A stretch of 64,000 bases of DNA from Arabiibacter massiliensis (GTDB taxonomy: Bacteria; Actinomycetota; Coriobacteriia; Coriobacteriales; Eggerthellaceae). Below the pieces are notes generated by a model, which saw only the letters and a list, made by a program, of their open reading frames with translations, searched no databases and had not been told where the DNA came from. Below, piece after piece: positions 11,492 through 19,894 of this stretch. Each line of letters opens with the position of its first letter. The first letter of the stretch is position 1. The DNA lies in contig NZ_LT827021.1 in NCBI RefSeq assembly GCF_900169505.1, forward strand, positions 3,255,400-3,319,399, in the 5' to 3' direction. The position numbers and the translations under genes are program-made.

Positions 11492-12784
11492 GTGGACATC
11501 TGGGACATTCTGGGCATCCGGCCGACGAAGAAGAAGCGCGAGATCAAGCGGGCCTACGCGCGCCAGGTGGCACAGCACCATCCCGAGGACCATCCCGAGG
11601 AGTTCCAGCTGGTCCAGGCCGCCTACGAGCGCGCGCTCCTGTGGGCCGACGACAAGGCGGGCCGGGTGTCGTCCGTCATGGACGCGCCGGCTGCGCAGGC
11701 GGCGGCCGAGGCGGGCGCGGGGGCGAAGCCCGCCGGGGGTGGGAGCGACGGCGGCGCGCGGCGTGCTGGGAGCGAGCGGCGTGCCGGCGGCGGCCGCGAC
11801 GGCGAGCGGCCCGGCGGCCGCGACGGGGTGCCGGGCCGTTCCGCGCCGCAACGCCCATCGGAGCCGCCCGCCCTCATCGCAAGCGCCGGGGCGCCAAGGC
11901 GCAGCCTGTTCGCCGACGGCGCGGAGGAGCCCGGCGAATATCCCGAAGGCGCGGCGCTCGAAGGAGGGGACGGCTTCCCGGCCTCCGACATCATCCGCGA
12001 GAGCCTTCGGGAGGACGCGCGCGAGGCGCGGCAGGCACGCGAGTGGCTGGACGAGGTGTCCGCGCTGCTGGCGCGCGGGGAGAGCCTGGCGGATTTCCTG
12101 GAGCCGAAGCGGCGCTCGTCGGCGCTGCGCGACGAGCGGTTCCTCCTCCAGGTGGGCAAGCATCTGCGGCCCTTTGTGGGAACGCTCGGCAAGGAGGAGG
12201 TGAAGCGGCTCCTCGCCCTGTTCTCCGACTACGAGGGCGAGGCGGGCGCGGGCACGTACGACCTGCTGGGCATGCTGAACGCGCGCAGGGAGGTGCTCTA
12301 CGCGCGCCGGACCAAGGTGACCTATGCGTTGGTGATGATAGGGACGGTTCTGGTGATCGCCGCCTATGGCGCGTTCTCCTACGCCGCCGGGTTCGGTAGG
12401 ATGGGCATGTTGCGCGACCGCGTGGAGCACGCCGAGGAGCGCCGGGAGGCCGCGCGGGAGATCCAGGAGAAGCTGGACGTTGTGGAGAAGATGAACGAGG
12501 GCCAGGAGCGCATCGACAAGCTGCAGGCCCTCGTGGACGAGCGCGCCGACGAGAACCGCGCGGAGATAGCCGCCCGCCTGGGGGAGAGCCTCGGCGGCAC
12601 CTGGGAGGTGGTGGACGAGCGCATCGTCGTCGGCCCCCTGGAGAAAGCCTACGTCACCGTGCGCGAGGCGGAGACGGGGGAGGAGCAGCAGGTGATGGTG
12701 TCTTTCAGCTTCGCCGACGGCACGGTGTCCTCCGTGGACGACACCTTCCTCGCCCTCCAGCGCTCTGCGGCGGCGGGGGAATGA
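11492..12784 (+). CDS. Membrane-bound J-domain protein with HPED in place of HPD
   Basis: 430 residues from GTG 11492. Residues 1-50 form a J domain (WDILGIRPTKKKREIKRAYA, then HHPEDHPEEF), where the invariant HPD tripeptide is HPE followed by D. A low-complexity Gly/Ala/Arg linker runs from about 65 to 165, then a charged helical domain, one membrane helix (about 276-301), a coiled coil (about 305-355) and a small beta-rich C-terminal domain. This type pairs with the Hsp70 encoded directly upstream and should recruit it to the inner face of the membrane. HPE variants of this kind occur in gut bacteria of several phyla (from memory); whether they stimulate ATPase activity is unknown to me. 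Confidence 0.75.
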   Translation: MDIWDILGIRPTKKKREIKRAYARQVAQHHPEDHPEEFQLVQAAYERALLWADDKAGRVSSVMDAPAAQAAAEAGAGAKPAGGGSDGGARRAGSERRAGGGRDGERPGGRDGVPGRSAPQRPSEPPALIASAGAPRRSLFADGAEEPGEYPEGAALEGGDGFPASDIIRESLREDAREARQAREWLDEVSALLARGESLADFLEPKRRSSALRDERFLLQVGKHLRPFVGTLGKEEVKRLLALFSDYEGEAGAGTYDLLGMLNARREVLYARRTKVTYALVMIGTVLVIAAYGAFSYAAGFGRMGMLRDRVEHAEERREAAREIQEKLDVVEKMNEGQERIDKLQALVDERADENRAEIAARLGESLGGTWEVVDERIVVGPLEKAYVTVREAETGEEQQVMVSFSFADGTVSSVDDTFLALQRSAAAGE

Positions 12785-12821
12785 GTCAAAGGGGCATCGT
12801 CGCATTCCCCGTCCCTTCGTC

Positions 12822-14621
12822 TCATCCCGCCGCATCCGGGCTGTAGCGCGCTGCGAACTCCTCGAAGGGCAGGGGGCGCGCGAACACGTAGCCTTGGCCG
12901 ATCTCGCATCCCAGGTCGTGGAGCAGCTGGGCCTGCTCGCGCGTCTCGATGCCCTCGCACACCGTCTTCACGCCCAGGTCGCGGGCCAGGTCGATGACGC
13001 TTTCCAGCACGCGGCGCGAGCGGACGTCGTCCTCGCTCTCCGAGAGGAAGCCGCGGTCAATCTTCAGCACGTCGATGGGCATCCGGCGCAAAAGCGACAG
13101 CGACGAGTAGCCCGTGCCGAAGTCGTCGACGGCGATGGGGAAGCCCTGGGCCTGCAGGTTGGCGAGGATGCGGATGACCGCCTCCTCGTCGACGGCGAAC
13201 GCGCTCTCGGTGACCTCGAGGTGCAGGCGGGGCGGGGATACGCTCCACTGCTCGACCAGGCGGGCGAAGCGCTCCTCGAAGCCGTTCTGCATGAGGGTGA
13301 TGCGCGAGAGGTTGACCGCCAGATGCGGCGCGTCCCCGGTCTGCGCGGATAGCGCGGGCTGGAGCCGCCGGCAGGCCTGCTCCAGCATGTGGAAGTCCAG
13401 CTCCACGACGAAGCCGTTGCGCTCGAACAGCGGGATGAAGCGGTCGGGCGTGAGGAATCCCAGGTCGGGGGAGTCCCAACGGCACAGCATCTCGCCGCCG
13501 ATAAAACCGCCGTCCTTGAGCGAGAACTGCGGTTGGACGTACGCGGCGAACTCGCCGCGCTCGAGCGCCTCGGCCATGTGGCGCACGACGCTTTGCCGGA
13601 AGGCCAGGGTGGAGCGGAACTCGTCGTCGTAGCGGGCGATGAGGTCGGTGCCCGTGCCCTCCTTCAGCACGACGGCGGCGTTGCTGATGCCCGTGGCCAC
13701 GTCGCCGTCCTCGCCCGTCAGCTCGAAGACGCCGTAGCCGCAGACGAGGCGGTCGGAGAACGGCAGGTCGTCGCGCACTTTGAGCTGCGCGGCCACCTGG
13801 GCGGCCAGAAGCTCTACCCGCGCGCCGGAGTTGCGCAGCAGCAGGGCGAAATGGTCGGCGTTCAGATGCGCCACGATTTCACCGCGCCGCGCCGCCTGCC
13901 TCAGCAGGTCGTGCAGCGCTCGGATGACGTCGTCGCCGGCGGGACGGCCGAACGACTCGTTGATCACGCGGAAGTTCTCGACGTTGGTGTACACCGCCAG
14001 ATAGGAGCGCGGCGGGGCTGAGCGCACGGCCTCCCCGGCGAGGCGCTCGAACGCGGTCTCGTTGTAGCCGCCGGTCAAACGGTCGGTGTCGTAGGCGCGC
14101 TGCTGCTCGATGTGGTAGGTGCGCTCTCTGAGCGCGACGATGGTGGACACCAGCACCACGAGCGCGATGCAGCCGACGATGGTCCACAGCAGGTCGCGCT
14201 CAGCGCGGTGCTGGGCGGAGAGCACCATGGCGTCGGCCTGGGCGAAATGCGCCTCGGAGAGCTCGAGGAGGCGCTCGGGCGACCCCCCGCCGTCCTCCAT
14301 GGCCGCGAACTGCTCCTTGATGAGCTGCCAGGTGCCGCTCACCTGCTCGAGGTCGTCGGTGAACTCGCGGGAGGCGTTCGATTCGATCGGCCGTTTCTCC
14401 TCCTCGAGGAAGAGCCGGTCGATCAGATCGTCGACGCGTGCCACGATGGCGTCGTTGGGCTTTCCGGAGAGCGCGAGCTTCACGGATTGCTGGGTGCCCC
14501 CGCGGACGACTCCGGCGTTGTTGATGGTCTGGGCGTAGGACTGCATCTGCACGAGCGCGAAGATGAGCGCGCCTGCGCAGATGACCCATGCGGCCAGAAC
14601 CGCCAGAACCTTCGGCTTCAA
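12822..14621 (-). CDS. Membrane GGDEF/EAL protein, probably a c-di-GMP phosphodiesterase
   Basis: 599 residues from TTG 14621. Two membrane helices (about 7-27 and 168-188) bracket an extracytoplasmic sensor domain of about 140 residues. The following GGDEF-type domain (about 205-345) has LNADHF where GGDEF should be, so cyclase activity is unlikely. The EAL domain (about 350-590) keeps EML (for EAL), NLSRI, EVTES, DDFGTGYSS, LKIDRGF, CEGIET and QGY, which are the metal and catalytic residues, so phosphodiesterase activity is likely. A promoter-like TCGACA with TATACC 16 bp downstream lies at about 14645-14675 on this strand. Confidence 0.85.
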   Translation of the reverse strand: MKPKVLAVLAAWVICAGALIFALVQMQSYAQTINNAGVVRGGTQQSVKLALSGKPNDAIVARVDDLIDRLFLEEEKRPIESNASREFTDDLEQVSGTWQLIKEQFAAMEDGGGSPERLLELSEAHFAQADAMVLSAQHRAERDLLWTIVGCIALVVLVSTIVALRERTYHIEQQRAYDTDRLTGGYNETAFERLAGEAVRSAPPRSYLAVYTNVENFRVINESFGRPAGDDVIRALHDLLRQAARRGEIVAHLNADHFALLLRNSGARVELLAAQVAAQLKVRDDLPFSDRLVCGYGVFELTGEDGDVATGISNAAVVLKEGTGTDLIARYDDEFRSTLAFRQSVVRHMAEALERGEFAAYVQPQFSLKDGGFIGGEMLCRWDSPDLGFLTPDRFIPLFERNGFVVELDFHMLEQACRRLQPALSAQTGDAPHLAVNLSRITLMQNGFEERFARLVEQWSVSPPRLHLEVTESAFAVDEEAVIRILANLQAQGFPIAVDDFGTGYSSLSLLRRMPIDVLKIDRGFLSESEDDVRSRRVLESVIDLARDLGVKTVCEGIETREQAQLLHDLGCEIGQGYVFARPLPFEEFAARYSPDAAG

Positions 14622-14817
14622 CCCGGCGCCGCCTTTCCCCTTATGGTATACTCCGCAATCTTACCATGTCGAACGGTGTTTTCGGGGGAGGACGGAGCGA
14701 GAGGCCCTGAAACGCTCGGCGGCGCTCCTGCTGGGACTCGTGCTGCGCAAGCCCGTGATCAAGCTCAACGACTTCGTCATCGAGAAGCCCGAGGAGACGA
14801 AGATCATGCGAGGGGCG

Positions 14818-15120
14818 CTACTCCCAACCGCGAAAACGACGGGTCGGGTCGGTTCGTTGGTCGGCCAGCTCAAGCACGAAGACAGTGCGCTCTTGGTGGT
14901 CGACCGCGTAATAGTATGTGAAGCGGGTTCCGGGGACGGCGAGATGGCGGCAGGCGAAAGGGGGCTGTGCCGCATCGTACGACGGATCGTATGTCCGCCC
15001 GCTTTCGGGCAGCGTCTCAAGAAGCTCCGCCGCCCTTTTCAGGCGCTCGATGATCGGGCGACTTGAAATGCCGGCAAGCTTGCGTTTCACCTGCTCCGAC
15101 ATGACGATATCGTAATCCAT
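14818..15120 (-). CDS. Type II toxin, RelE/ParE superfamily
   Basis: 100 residues with the small alpha/beta fold pattern of RelE/ParE toxins: helix VKRKLAGI...IIERLKRAAELLETLP, then strands ending in TRFTYYYAVDHQERTVFVLELADQRTDP. It starts 3 bp after its antitoxin gene. Whether it acts on ribosome-bound mRNA (RelE-like) or gyrase (ParE-like) cannot be decided from the residues seen. Confidence 0.85.
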   Translation of the reverse strand: MDYDIVMSEQVKRKLAGISSRPIIERLKRAAELLETLPESGRTYDPSYDAAQPPFACRHLAVPGTRFTYYYAVDHQERTVFVLELADQRTDPTRRFRGWE

Positions 15121-15123
15121 TTC

Positions 15124-15408
15124 CTATGCCCATCCGCGAGAGCGGGCTATCTCGTCGAACACCTCGTCGGCGGGGTACACCCTTCCGGCTTTCACGTCTT
15201 CGTAACCGCGCATGATGCCCTCGTAAACGCGCATCTCCTCTTCGCGTTTCAAGTACGCTATCTGTTCGTCGTATGCCTCCGCGTCCATCACGACGAGTGA
15301 GGCAGATCCGTTTTTCGTCAAGTAAATCGGCTCCTTCGTTTCGCGGCATATCTCGGTGATGCCCTTGATGTTTCGCTGCAGTTCGCTGACAGGCTTGATG
15401 ATGGGCAT
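15124..15408 (-). CDS. Type II antitoxin, Phd/YefM family
   Basis: 94 residues. The N-terminal MPIIKPVSELQRNIKGI and EPIYLTKNGSASLVVMD are typical of Phd/YefM DNA-binding antitoxins, with an acidic C-terminal toxin-binding tail. ATG 15408 has an excellent AAGGAGG site. First gene of the pair; expected to neutralise the downstream RelE/ParE toxin and repress the shared promoter. Confidence 0.9.
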   Translation of the reverse strand: MPIIKPVSELQRNIKGITEICRETKEPIYLTKNGSASLVVMDAEAYDEQIAYLKREEEMRVYEGIMRGYEDVKAGRVYPADEVFDEIARSRGWA

Positions 15409-15430
15409 GAAGGCCTCCTTCAAAGTAAGG

Positions 15431-15476
15431 TCTTCATACTTTAACATGAAAATCTTCAATAAATCAAATGAAGATT
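15431..15476. promoter_or_regulatory. Candidate operator of the Phd/ParE module
   Basis: AT-rich gap upstream of the antitoxin gene. It holds an 8-bp inverted repeat AATCTTCA (15451-15458) / TGAAGATT (15469-15476) and a third TCTTCA at 15431-15436, as expected for cooperative Phd/YefM binding. Confidence 0.5.
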
Positions 15477-15949
15477 CACACCGTCTTTGAGAATGACGCT
15501 GCCGAGGGCCTTTCGGCCTTCGGCCTGCCGGCTCGGCGGGGCGAGTTCGCGTACGCTTCGACGCTCGCAACGGTGACCATGGTGCCGAGTGCATCCCTCT
15601 CGGCGACAAGCCTGCCCGCCGCAATCAGCTGGGACACGCGGGCCGGCGTGACGGCCAGCCTCCGCGCAGCCTCGGCGGCGGAGATCGTCGGCTCGCCGAG
15701 GACGAGGGAGCCGGAGTCGACGCAGACGTAAACCACCTCGCCGTCGGGCGCCGAGATCCGCGTCGCTTTCGGAGCCTCCATGCGGCTTGCCGCGAGGGCG
15801 GCGAGGTGGGTTTCAATGCCGTCGGCGATGCTCGCGACCGAATCGACGAACGTAGGGCCTTGACCGAAGCATCCTGGCAGATCGGGAGCCTCCGCCCAGT
15901 AGCCTCCTTCTTCCGATGCCCGGATGACGGCCCCGTAAATGCGCTTCAT
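15476..15949 (-). CDS. hicB: HicB-family antitoxin with C-terminal helix-turn-helix
   Basis: 157 residues from ATG 15949. Residues 1-60 are the HicB partial-RNase-H-like domain (GAVIRASEEGGYWAEAPDLPG). Residues 95-140 are a MerR/excisionase-like helix-turn-helix (ISAAEAARRLAVTPARVSQLIAAGRL). A Pro/Arg-rich tail follows. It binds HicA and probably the promoter. It lies 22 bp behind hicA and its stop touches the promoter region of the Phd/ParE pair, so the two toxin-antitoxin modules are head to tail. Confidence 0.9.
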   Translation of the reverse strand: MKRIYGAVIRASEEGGYWAEAPDLPGCFGQGPTFVDSVASIADGIETHLAALAASRMEAPKATRISAPDGEVVYVCVDSGSLVLGEPTISAAEAARRLAVTPARVSQLIAAGRLVAERDALGTMVTVASVEAYANSPRRAGRPKAERPSAASFSKTV

Positions 15950-15971
15950 CGCGATCCTTTCCGCAGGTGGC

Positions 15972-16169
15972 CTATTCCCACCCTGCAATGCTCTTAATCG
16001 CCCGGTAGATGTTCTTGTCGACTTCCTTCTCGCCCATATCGAGGGTGATCAAACGCGGGTTACCGGGTTTGGAGAAGTTCGCGTGGTCGCCCTTGCCGCG
16101 CCGTTTGACCCACCCTTCTTGGACGAGCCTCGACGCCACTTTCCTCGTGTCCCTGGACTCTTTCGGCAT
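15972..16169 (-). CDS. hicA: HicA-family toxin (mRNA interferase)
   Basis: 65 residues from ATG 16169 with a strong AGGAGG site 5 nt upstream. The double-stranded-RNA-binding-like fold of HicA is recognisable by VASRLVQEGWVKRRGKGDHANFSKP, with the catalytic histidine in GKGDH, and RLITLDMGEKEVDKNIYRAI. It cleaves mRNA when free of HicB. Confidence 0.9.
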   Translation of the reverse strand: MPKESRDTRKVASRLVQEGWVKRRGKGDHANFSKPGNPRLITLDMGEKEVDKNIYRAIKSIAGWE

Positions 16170-16196
16170 CCGGCCTCCTGACCAGTATATCATAAA

Positions 16197-18104
16197 CTAT
16201 TTATAATTATTGAGGCACGTTCGCATGCGGGAGCGGGCGGCGAGGGTCGCGGCGAGGGCAGAGACGGCAAGAACGGTCGCGAGAGCCGCAGGCGCGCGGG
16301 CGGGGTCGCCGGTTTCGACGGCGTTGGCCTCGCCGGGCGCGGCCGGAACGGCCTTGTTCTCGACATCCAGTCGGTAGGCGCGGCCGTGCTCGGTCACGTC
16401 CACGGCGATCTCGGGCGCGGGGAGGAAGCCCTCCGGCGTGGTGGACGGGTCCTCGCGCACGAGATAGGTTCCGTAGGGGAGCGCCCCCGGCTCGTCCGGG
16501 CGCGCGGTGGTGGCGAGGCCCTCCTCGTCGGTTACGAGGCGCGCGACCGTGCGCCCGGATGCCTTATGGACTACGTCGAAGGCCACGCCGGGAAGCGCCC
16601 CCGCCCCCGCGCCCGTCTTGACGATCTCGATGTCGCCCCTGATCACCTGGTCGGCCACCTCGGGCGCGGCGAACACGCCGTCGAGCGGGTCCGTTCCCTT
16701 GGCCTTGACGGGCACGACGACGGCCGCGCGCTCGGGCAGGAGGTAGCCCTCGGGCGGGCGCGTCTCGCGCACCACGACGGTGCCGAGCGGCAGCCCCGGC
16801 CCCGCGCCCGCGTCGGGCAGCCCCGCCGCGTCGAGGCGCGCGACGCCGTCCTCGCCGGTGGCCGCGCGCAGCACGAGCGTCGGCCCCGCGTCTGCGGCCT
16901 CGATCTGCTCGATCGTATCGAACGACCCCGCGTAGTGCTCGAAGGTGAATTCCGCGCCGGCGAGCGTCGCGTCGCCCTGCGGTTCGGCGAGCCCGGTTTC
17001 CGCATCCAGCTTCCGCACGGCCTCCTCGACGGGGGCGAGCTGCGGCATATCGGCGACCTGCGCAAGCGCTGCTGCGCCCGCGCGGCAGTCGTCGATGGAG
17101 AGCACGACCGGGCAGGCGCGCCCGTCGAGCGAGAAGCCCGGCGGCGGGGCTATCTCCTTGACCCAGTACGTTCCCGGCCACAGCTCGGCCGCGCATCGGC
17201 CCGCGCCGTCGCCGCCGGTGGCGACGCGCGTGACCTCGTCGGTGCAAGCGGCGTCCGCGTACACGCCGTACACGGCTCCGGCGAGCGAGTAGCAGGGGGA
17301 GCCGCCTCCGACGTCCGGTGCCGCCGAGCCCTTGACCAGCTCGATCGACCCGCGAAGCGGCGCCTCCCAGCTGTCGGCGCGCACGGCGGCGCCGCCGGCC
17401 ACGGCCAGGGCCTGCGGGCCGCCGTCAAGCCCGTAGCCGCGCGGGGGCTCGACCTCGCGCAGGACGTACTTGCCGATGGGCACGTCCGCAGCGACGGCCC
17501 GGCCGTCGGCATCCGTGGCCATCTCGGCGACCACCGAGCCGTCCGCAGCCTCCACCTGGTAGCGCGCGCCGGCCAGCGTCGCCTCGGGCACGGCCTGCGC
17601 ATAGCCCTCCGGAGCGTGCTTGACCACCTCAACGTCGCCGTAGAGCCAGAGGGAGAAGCCGCCCACGTCCTGCGCGCCGTGGGGCGAGTAGTGGTTGGGG
17701 TACATGGCCGCGCCCGAGCAGTCGATGGCGATGCGGTAGCCCCCGTCCGCCCCGCGCGTGCCCGTGAAGGGGTAGTGCCCCGGCACCGGCGTGCCGTACA
17801 GCGGGCCCGACGTGCAGACCCCCTCGGCCTCGACGCCGTACTGCGGGAAGCCCACGCGGAAGCGGTTGCCGCCCGCCGCGCCGTCCACCTCGGGATTCAG
17901 GCATTCGACGTAGCAGGTGCCGCTGATGGAGGAGGGGGCGGCGCATGCCGGCTCGGGCGCGCAGCAAGCGAGGCCGCAGGCGAGGAGGATGCCGATCGCC
18001 GCGAGCAGCGCCGGCAGCCCTCCGCGTCGGCGCGCGGGAAGGGCCCCCGCTCTCGCGAAGGCCCCTCGCCGCATCGTCGATCCTGCTGCATGCCGTCTGC
18101 TCAT
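16197..18104 (-). CDS. SpaA-like multidomain surface protein with atypical sortase tail
   Basis: 635 residues from ATG 18104 (site AAGGAGG). Signal segment at about 25-60 (LPALLAAIGILLACGLACC), then an N-terminal domain with several cysteines, then four or more prealbumin-like/SpaA repeats recognisable by recurring G-K/T-Y-x-L/V-R-E-x-x-P-P-x-G-Y, G-x-x-F/Y-x-V and T-D/A-x-x-G motifs. The tail AVETGDPARAP, hydrophobic stretch and short basic end resemble a cell-wall sorting signal, but the LP of LPxTG is missing. Such proteins act as pilin or adhesin backbones with internal isopeptide bonds. No sortase gene is present in this window. Confidence 0.8.
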   Translation of the reverse strand: MSRRHAAGSTMRRGAFARAGALPARRRGGLPALLAAIGILLACGLACCAPEPACAAPSSISGTCYVECLNPEVDGAAGGNRFRVGFPQYGVEAEGVCTSGPLYGTPVPGHYPFTGTRGADGGYRIAIDCSGAAMYPNHYSPHGAQDVGGFSLWLYGDVEVVKHAPEGYAQAVPEATLAGARYQVEAADGSVVAEMATDADGRAVAADVPIGKYVLREVEPPRGYGLDGGPQALAVAGGAAVRADSWEAPLRGSIELVKGSAAPDVGGGSPCYSLAGAVYGVYADAACTDEVTRVATGGDGAGRCAAELWPGTYWVKEIAPPPGFSLDGRACPVVLSIDDCRAGAAALAQVADMPQLAPVEEAVRKLDAETGLAEPQGDATLAGAEFTFEHYAGSFDTIEQIEAADAGPTLVLRAATGEDGVARLDAAGLPDAGAGPGLPLGTVVVRETRPPEGYLLPERAAVVVPVKAKGTDPLDGVFAAPEVADQVIRGDIEIVKTGAGAGALPGVAFDVVHKASGRTVARLVTDEEGLATTARPDEPGALPYGTYLVREDPSTTPEGFLPAPEIAVDVTEHGRAYRLDVENKAVPAAPGEANAVETGDPARAPAALATVLAVSALAATLAARSRMRTCLNNYK

Positions 18105-18167
18105 AGCCGCCCCCTCCTTGCCGATGGCGGCACCGCCTTGATGCCGCACCACCATCATAGCGAGGCG

Positions 18168-18306
18168 ATCCAGCGCGCCGATGGCGCAGATCAAGCAGAA
18201 CGCCGTTCCGATCCATCGCGGATCCAGCGCAGGTGCGGCGCGTTTCCAGCGCGTTTCCAGCGCGGTTCAAGCGTGGATCCAGCAAGAATCAAGCGAAATT
18301 CAAGTG
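18168..18306. repeat. 11-bp phased repeat array (WTCMAGCG core) upstream of the surface protein gene
   Basis: The 8-mer WTCMAGCG or a near match starts at 18168, 18190, 18211, 18222, 18244, 18255, 18266, 18277, 18288 and 18299. The last six are exactly 11 bp apart and most others are offset by 11 or 22 bp. It occupies nearly the whole gap between the surface-protein start (18104) and the end of the ABC permease gene (18311). Equal faces of the helix suggest repeated protein binding or a slippage-prone array. Confidence 0.85.
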
Positions 18307-18310
18307 CGCA

Positions 18311-19051
18311 TTAGTTATCCCTGGTCAGACGCTTGTACAGCAGCATGAAGGCCGCGAGCGAAAGCGCTATCCACACCAGCGTGATCACGATGGGGGCCAC
18401 TGCGTCGGCGGTGAACAACGTTCCCTCCACCGACAGCTTCACCAAGGAATCCATGCCGCCGGTGGGGAAGTACCTCACCACGTTGTCGACCTCTTCGCTC
18501 ATCATTGACACCATGGGAGCCAGCGCCACCAGGAACACCGGCGTGATGTAGAGGCTCGCGGTCATCTGGTCGCGCGAGGCGAGCCCCACCAGAAGCGACA
18601 CGAGCACGATGGGGATGGAGCCCACCACGCCGATGACCAGGTAGGGCGCGAAGCTGCTCATCGGGCCGCCCACGATGAAGAAGCACGCCGCGTCCACCAC
18701 GGCGATGGCCCCCAGCGACACGAGCGCCCGCGAGGCGAGGATCTGGCCCGCGCCCACGTTCGCCAGCATGAGCGTGCGCAGCGTGTGCTTCTCCTTCTCC
18801 TCGGCAAGCGCGGTGGCCGACACCATCATTGCCACCATGCCGGCGGTGATACACAGGCTCGTGGACAGCAGGAATCCGGTCACGTGCACGGCCGCCTCGG
18901 GCGAGGCCTCAGCGGCGCCGCCCATCATGTTCTTGTACATGAGCGCGAACGCCAGAGGGAACAAGCAGCAGATGAAGACGACCGGGTTCTTCACCAGGTC
19001 CTTAAAGTCCTTGGCGACGAGCGCGCCGGTTTTGCGCATGACGGCATCCAT
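18311..19051 (-). CDS. ABC-2 type transporter permease
   Basis: 246 residues with six predicted membrane helices (first VVFICCLFPLAFALMY at about 24-39; last ITLVWIALSLAAFMLLY) and the conserved cytoplasmic EEKEKHTLRTLMLANV segment of ABC-2 permeases. It starts directly after the stop of the ATPase gene. It probably exports a drug, lipid or peptide. It is a clear paralogue of the permease at 21895 (shared EKHxLRTLxLA motif and TP/LPTGG motif). Confidence 0.9.
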   Translation of the reverse strand: MDAVMRKTGALVAKDFKDLVKNPVVFICCLFPLAFALMYKNMMGGAAEASPEAAVHVTGFLLSTSLCITAGMVAMMVSATALAEEKEKHTLRTLMLANVGAGQILASRALVSLGAIAVVDAACFFIVGGPMSSFAPYLVIGVVGSIPIVLVSLLVGLASRDQMTASLYITPVFLVALAPMVSMMSEEVDNVVRYFPTGGMDSLVKLSVEGTLFTADAVAPIVITLVWIALSLAAFMLLYKRLTRDN

Positions 19052-19894
19052 TTAAAACTCCCTTCCCGTGAGCTCCAGGAACACTTCTTCCAGGTTCGGC
19101 TCCACCGAGTGGACGGACAGGCACGTGCCGGCGGCGAGGGCCTCGGCGATGACGGGCGCCCCGGCGGCGTCCTTGGTGGTGCGCACGACGCTTCCGTCGG
19201 TCAGGCGCAGGGCCACCTCGTTCTTCGCATGGCGCAGCATGAGCTGTATGGGCGCGTCGCAGGCCACCAGGCGGCCCTCGTCCAGGATGCCTACGCGCGC
19301 GCAGAGCGCCTCGGCCTCGGCCATGTCGTGCGTGGTGAGGAACACGGTGGTGCCCGCGTCGTTCAGCTCGCGCAGCATCTTGTGCACCTCGGCGCGGGCC
19401 GCCGGGTCCAGGCCGCTCGTGGGCTCGTCGAGGAACAGTAGCTCCGGGCCGTGCACGAGCGCCGCCATGAGCGCGGCGCGCTGGCGCATGCCCTTCGAGC
19501 AGTTCTTGATGAGCGTCTTGCGGTCGTCCGCCAGGTTCATGCGTTCGAGCAGGGTGGGGATGTTGTTGCCGGTCACGCCGCGAATCTTCGCGTAGAAGCG
19601 CAGGTTCTCCTCGATGGTCATGCGCTCGTAGAGGGCGCTCGTGTCCGAGAGGATGCCGATGCGCTCGTAGTCGGCGTTCGTGGCGTGCTCGATGGGGCGG
19701 CCGAACAGGTTGATGCGGCCGGAATCCTTCACCAGCTGGCGCGTGAGCAGCTTGATGGTGGTGGTCTTGCCGGCGCCCGAGGGGCCCAGGAAGCCGAAGC
19801 ATTCGCCGCGCTCCACCTCGAAGGAGAGGTGGTCGAGCACGCGCTTGTCTTTGAAGCTCAGGCACACGTCGTCGGTTGACAGCAGGGTGGTCAT
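19052..19894 (-). CDS. ABC transporter ATP-binding protein
   Basis: 280 residues from ATG 19894 with site AAAGGAG. Walker A GPSGAGKTTT, signature NCSKGMRQRAAL (variant of LSGGQ), Walker B LLFLDEPTSGLD and the H-loop TTHDM are all intact. A C-terminal regulatory part of about 70 residues follows. It forms an exporter with the permease encoded immediately downstream. Confidence 0.92.
   Translation of the reverse strand: MTTLLSTDDVCLSFKDKRVLDHLSFEVERGECFGFLGPSGAGKTTTIKLLTRQLVKDSGRINLFGRPIEHATNADYERIGILSDTSALYERMTIEENLRFYAKIRGVTGNNIPTLLERMNLADDRKTLIKNCSKGMRQRAALMAALVHGPELLFLDEPTSGLDPAARAEVHKMLRELNDAGTTVFLTTHDMAEAEALCARVGILDEGRLVACDAPIQLMLRHAKNEVALRLTDGSVVRTTKDAAGAPVIAEALAAGTCLSVHSVEPNLEEVFLELTGREF

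Noticed and set aside
7606..11547. A 1313-codon minus-strand frame opposite the EF-G-like and Hsp70 genes
   Set aside because: Shadow of two conserved plus-strand genes; His/Val/Leu/Arg-rich translation without any domain.
14700..14817. A plus-strand peptide fragment (SAALLLGLVLRKP to PEETKIM) next to the toxin gene
   Set aside because: It looks protein-like but has no start codon with a ribosome site and runs into the antisense of the toxin gene. It may be a gene remnant cut by insertion of the toxin-antitoxin block; not supportable as a gene.
18168..18306. The 11-bp array as a CRISPR or replication iteron set
   Set aside because: Units are far too short for CRISPR and no replication initiator gene is adjacent.
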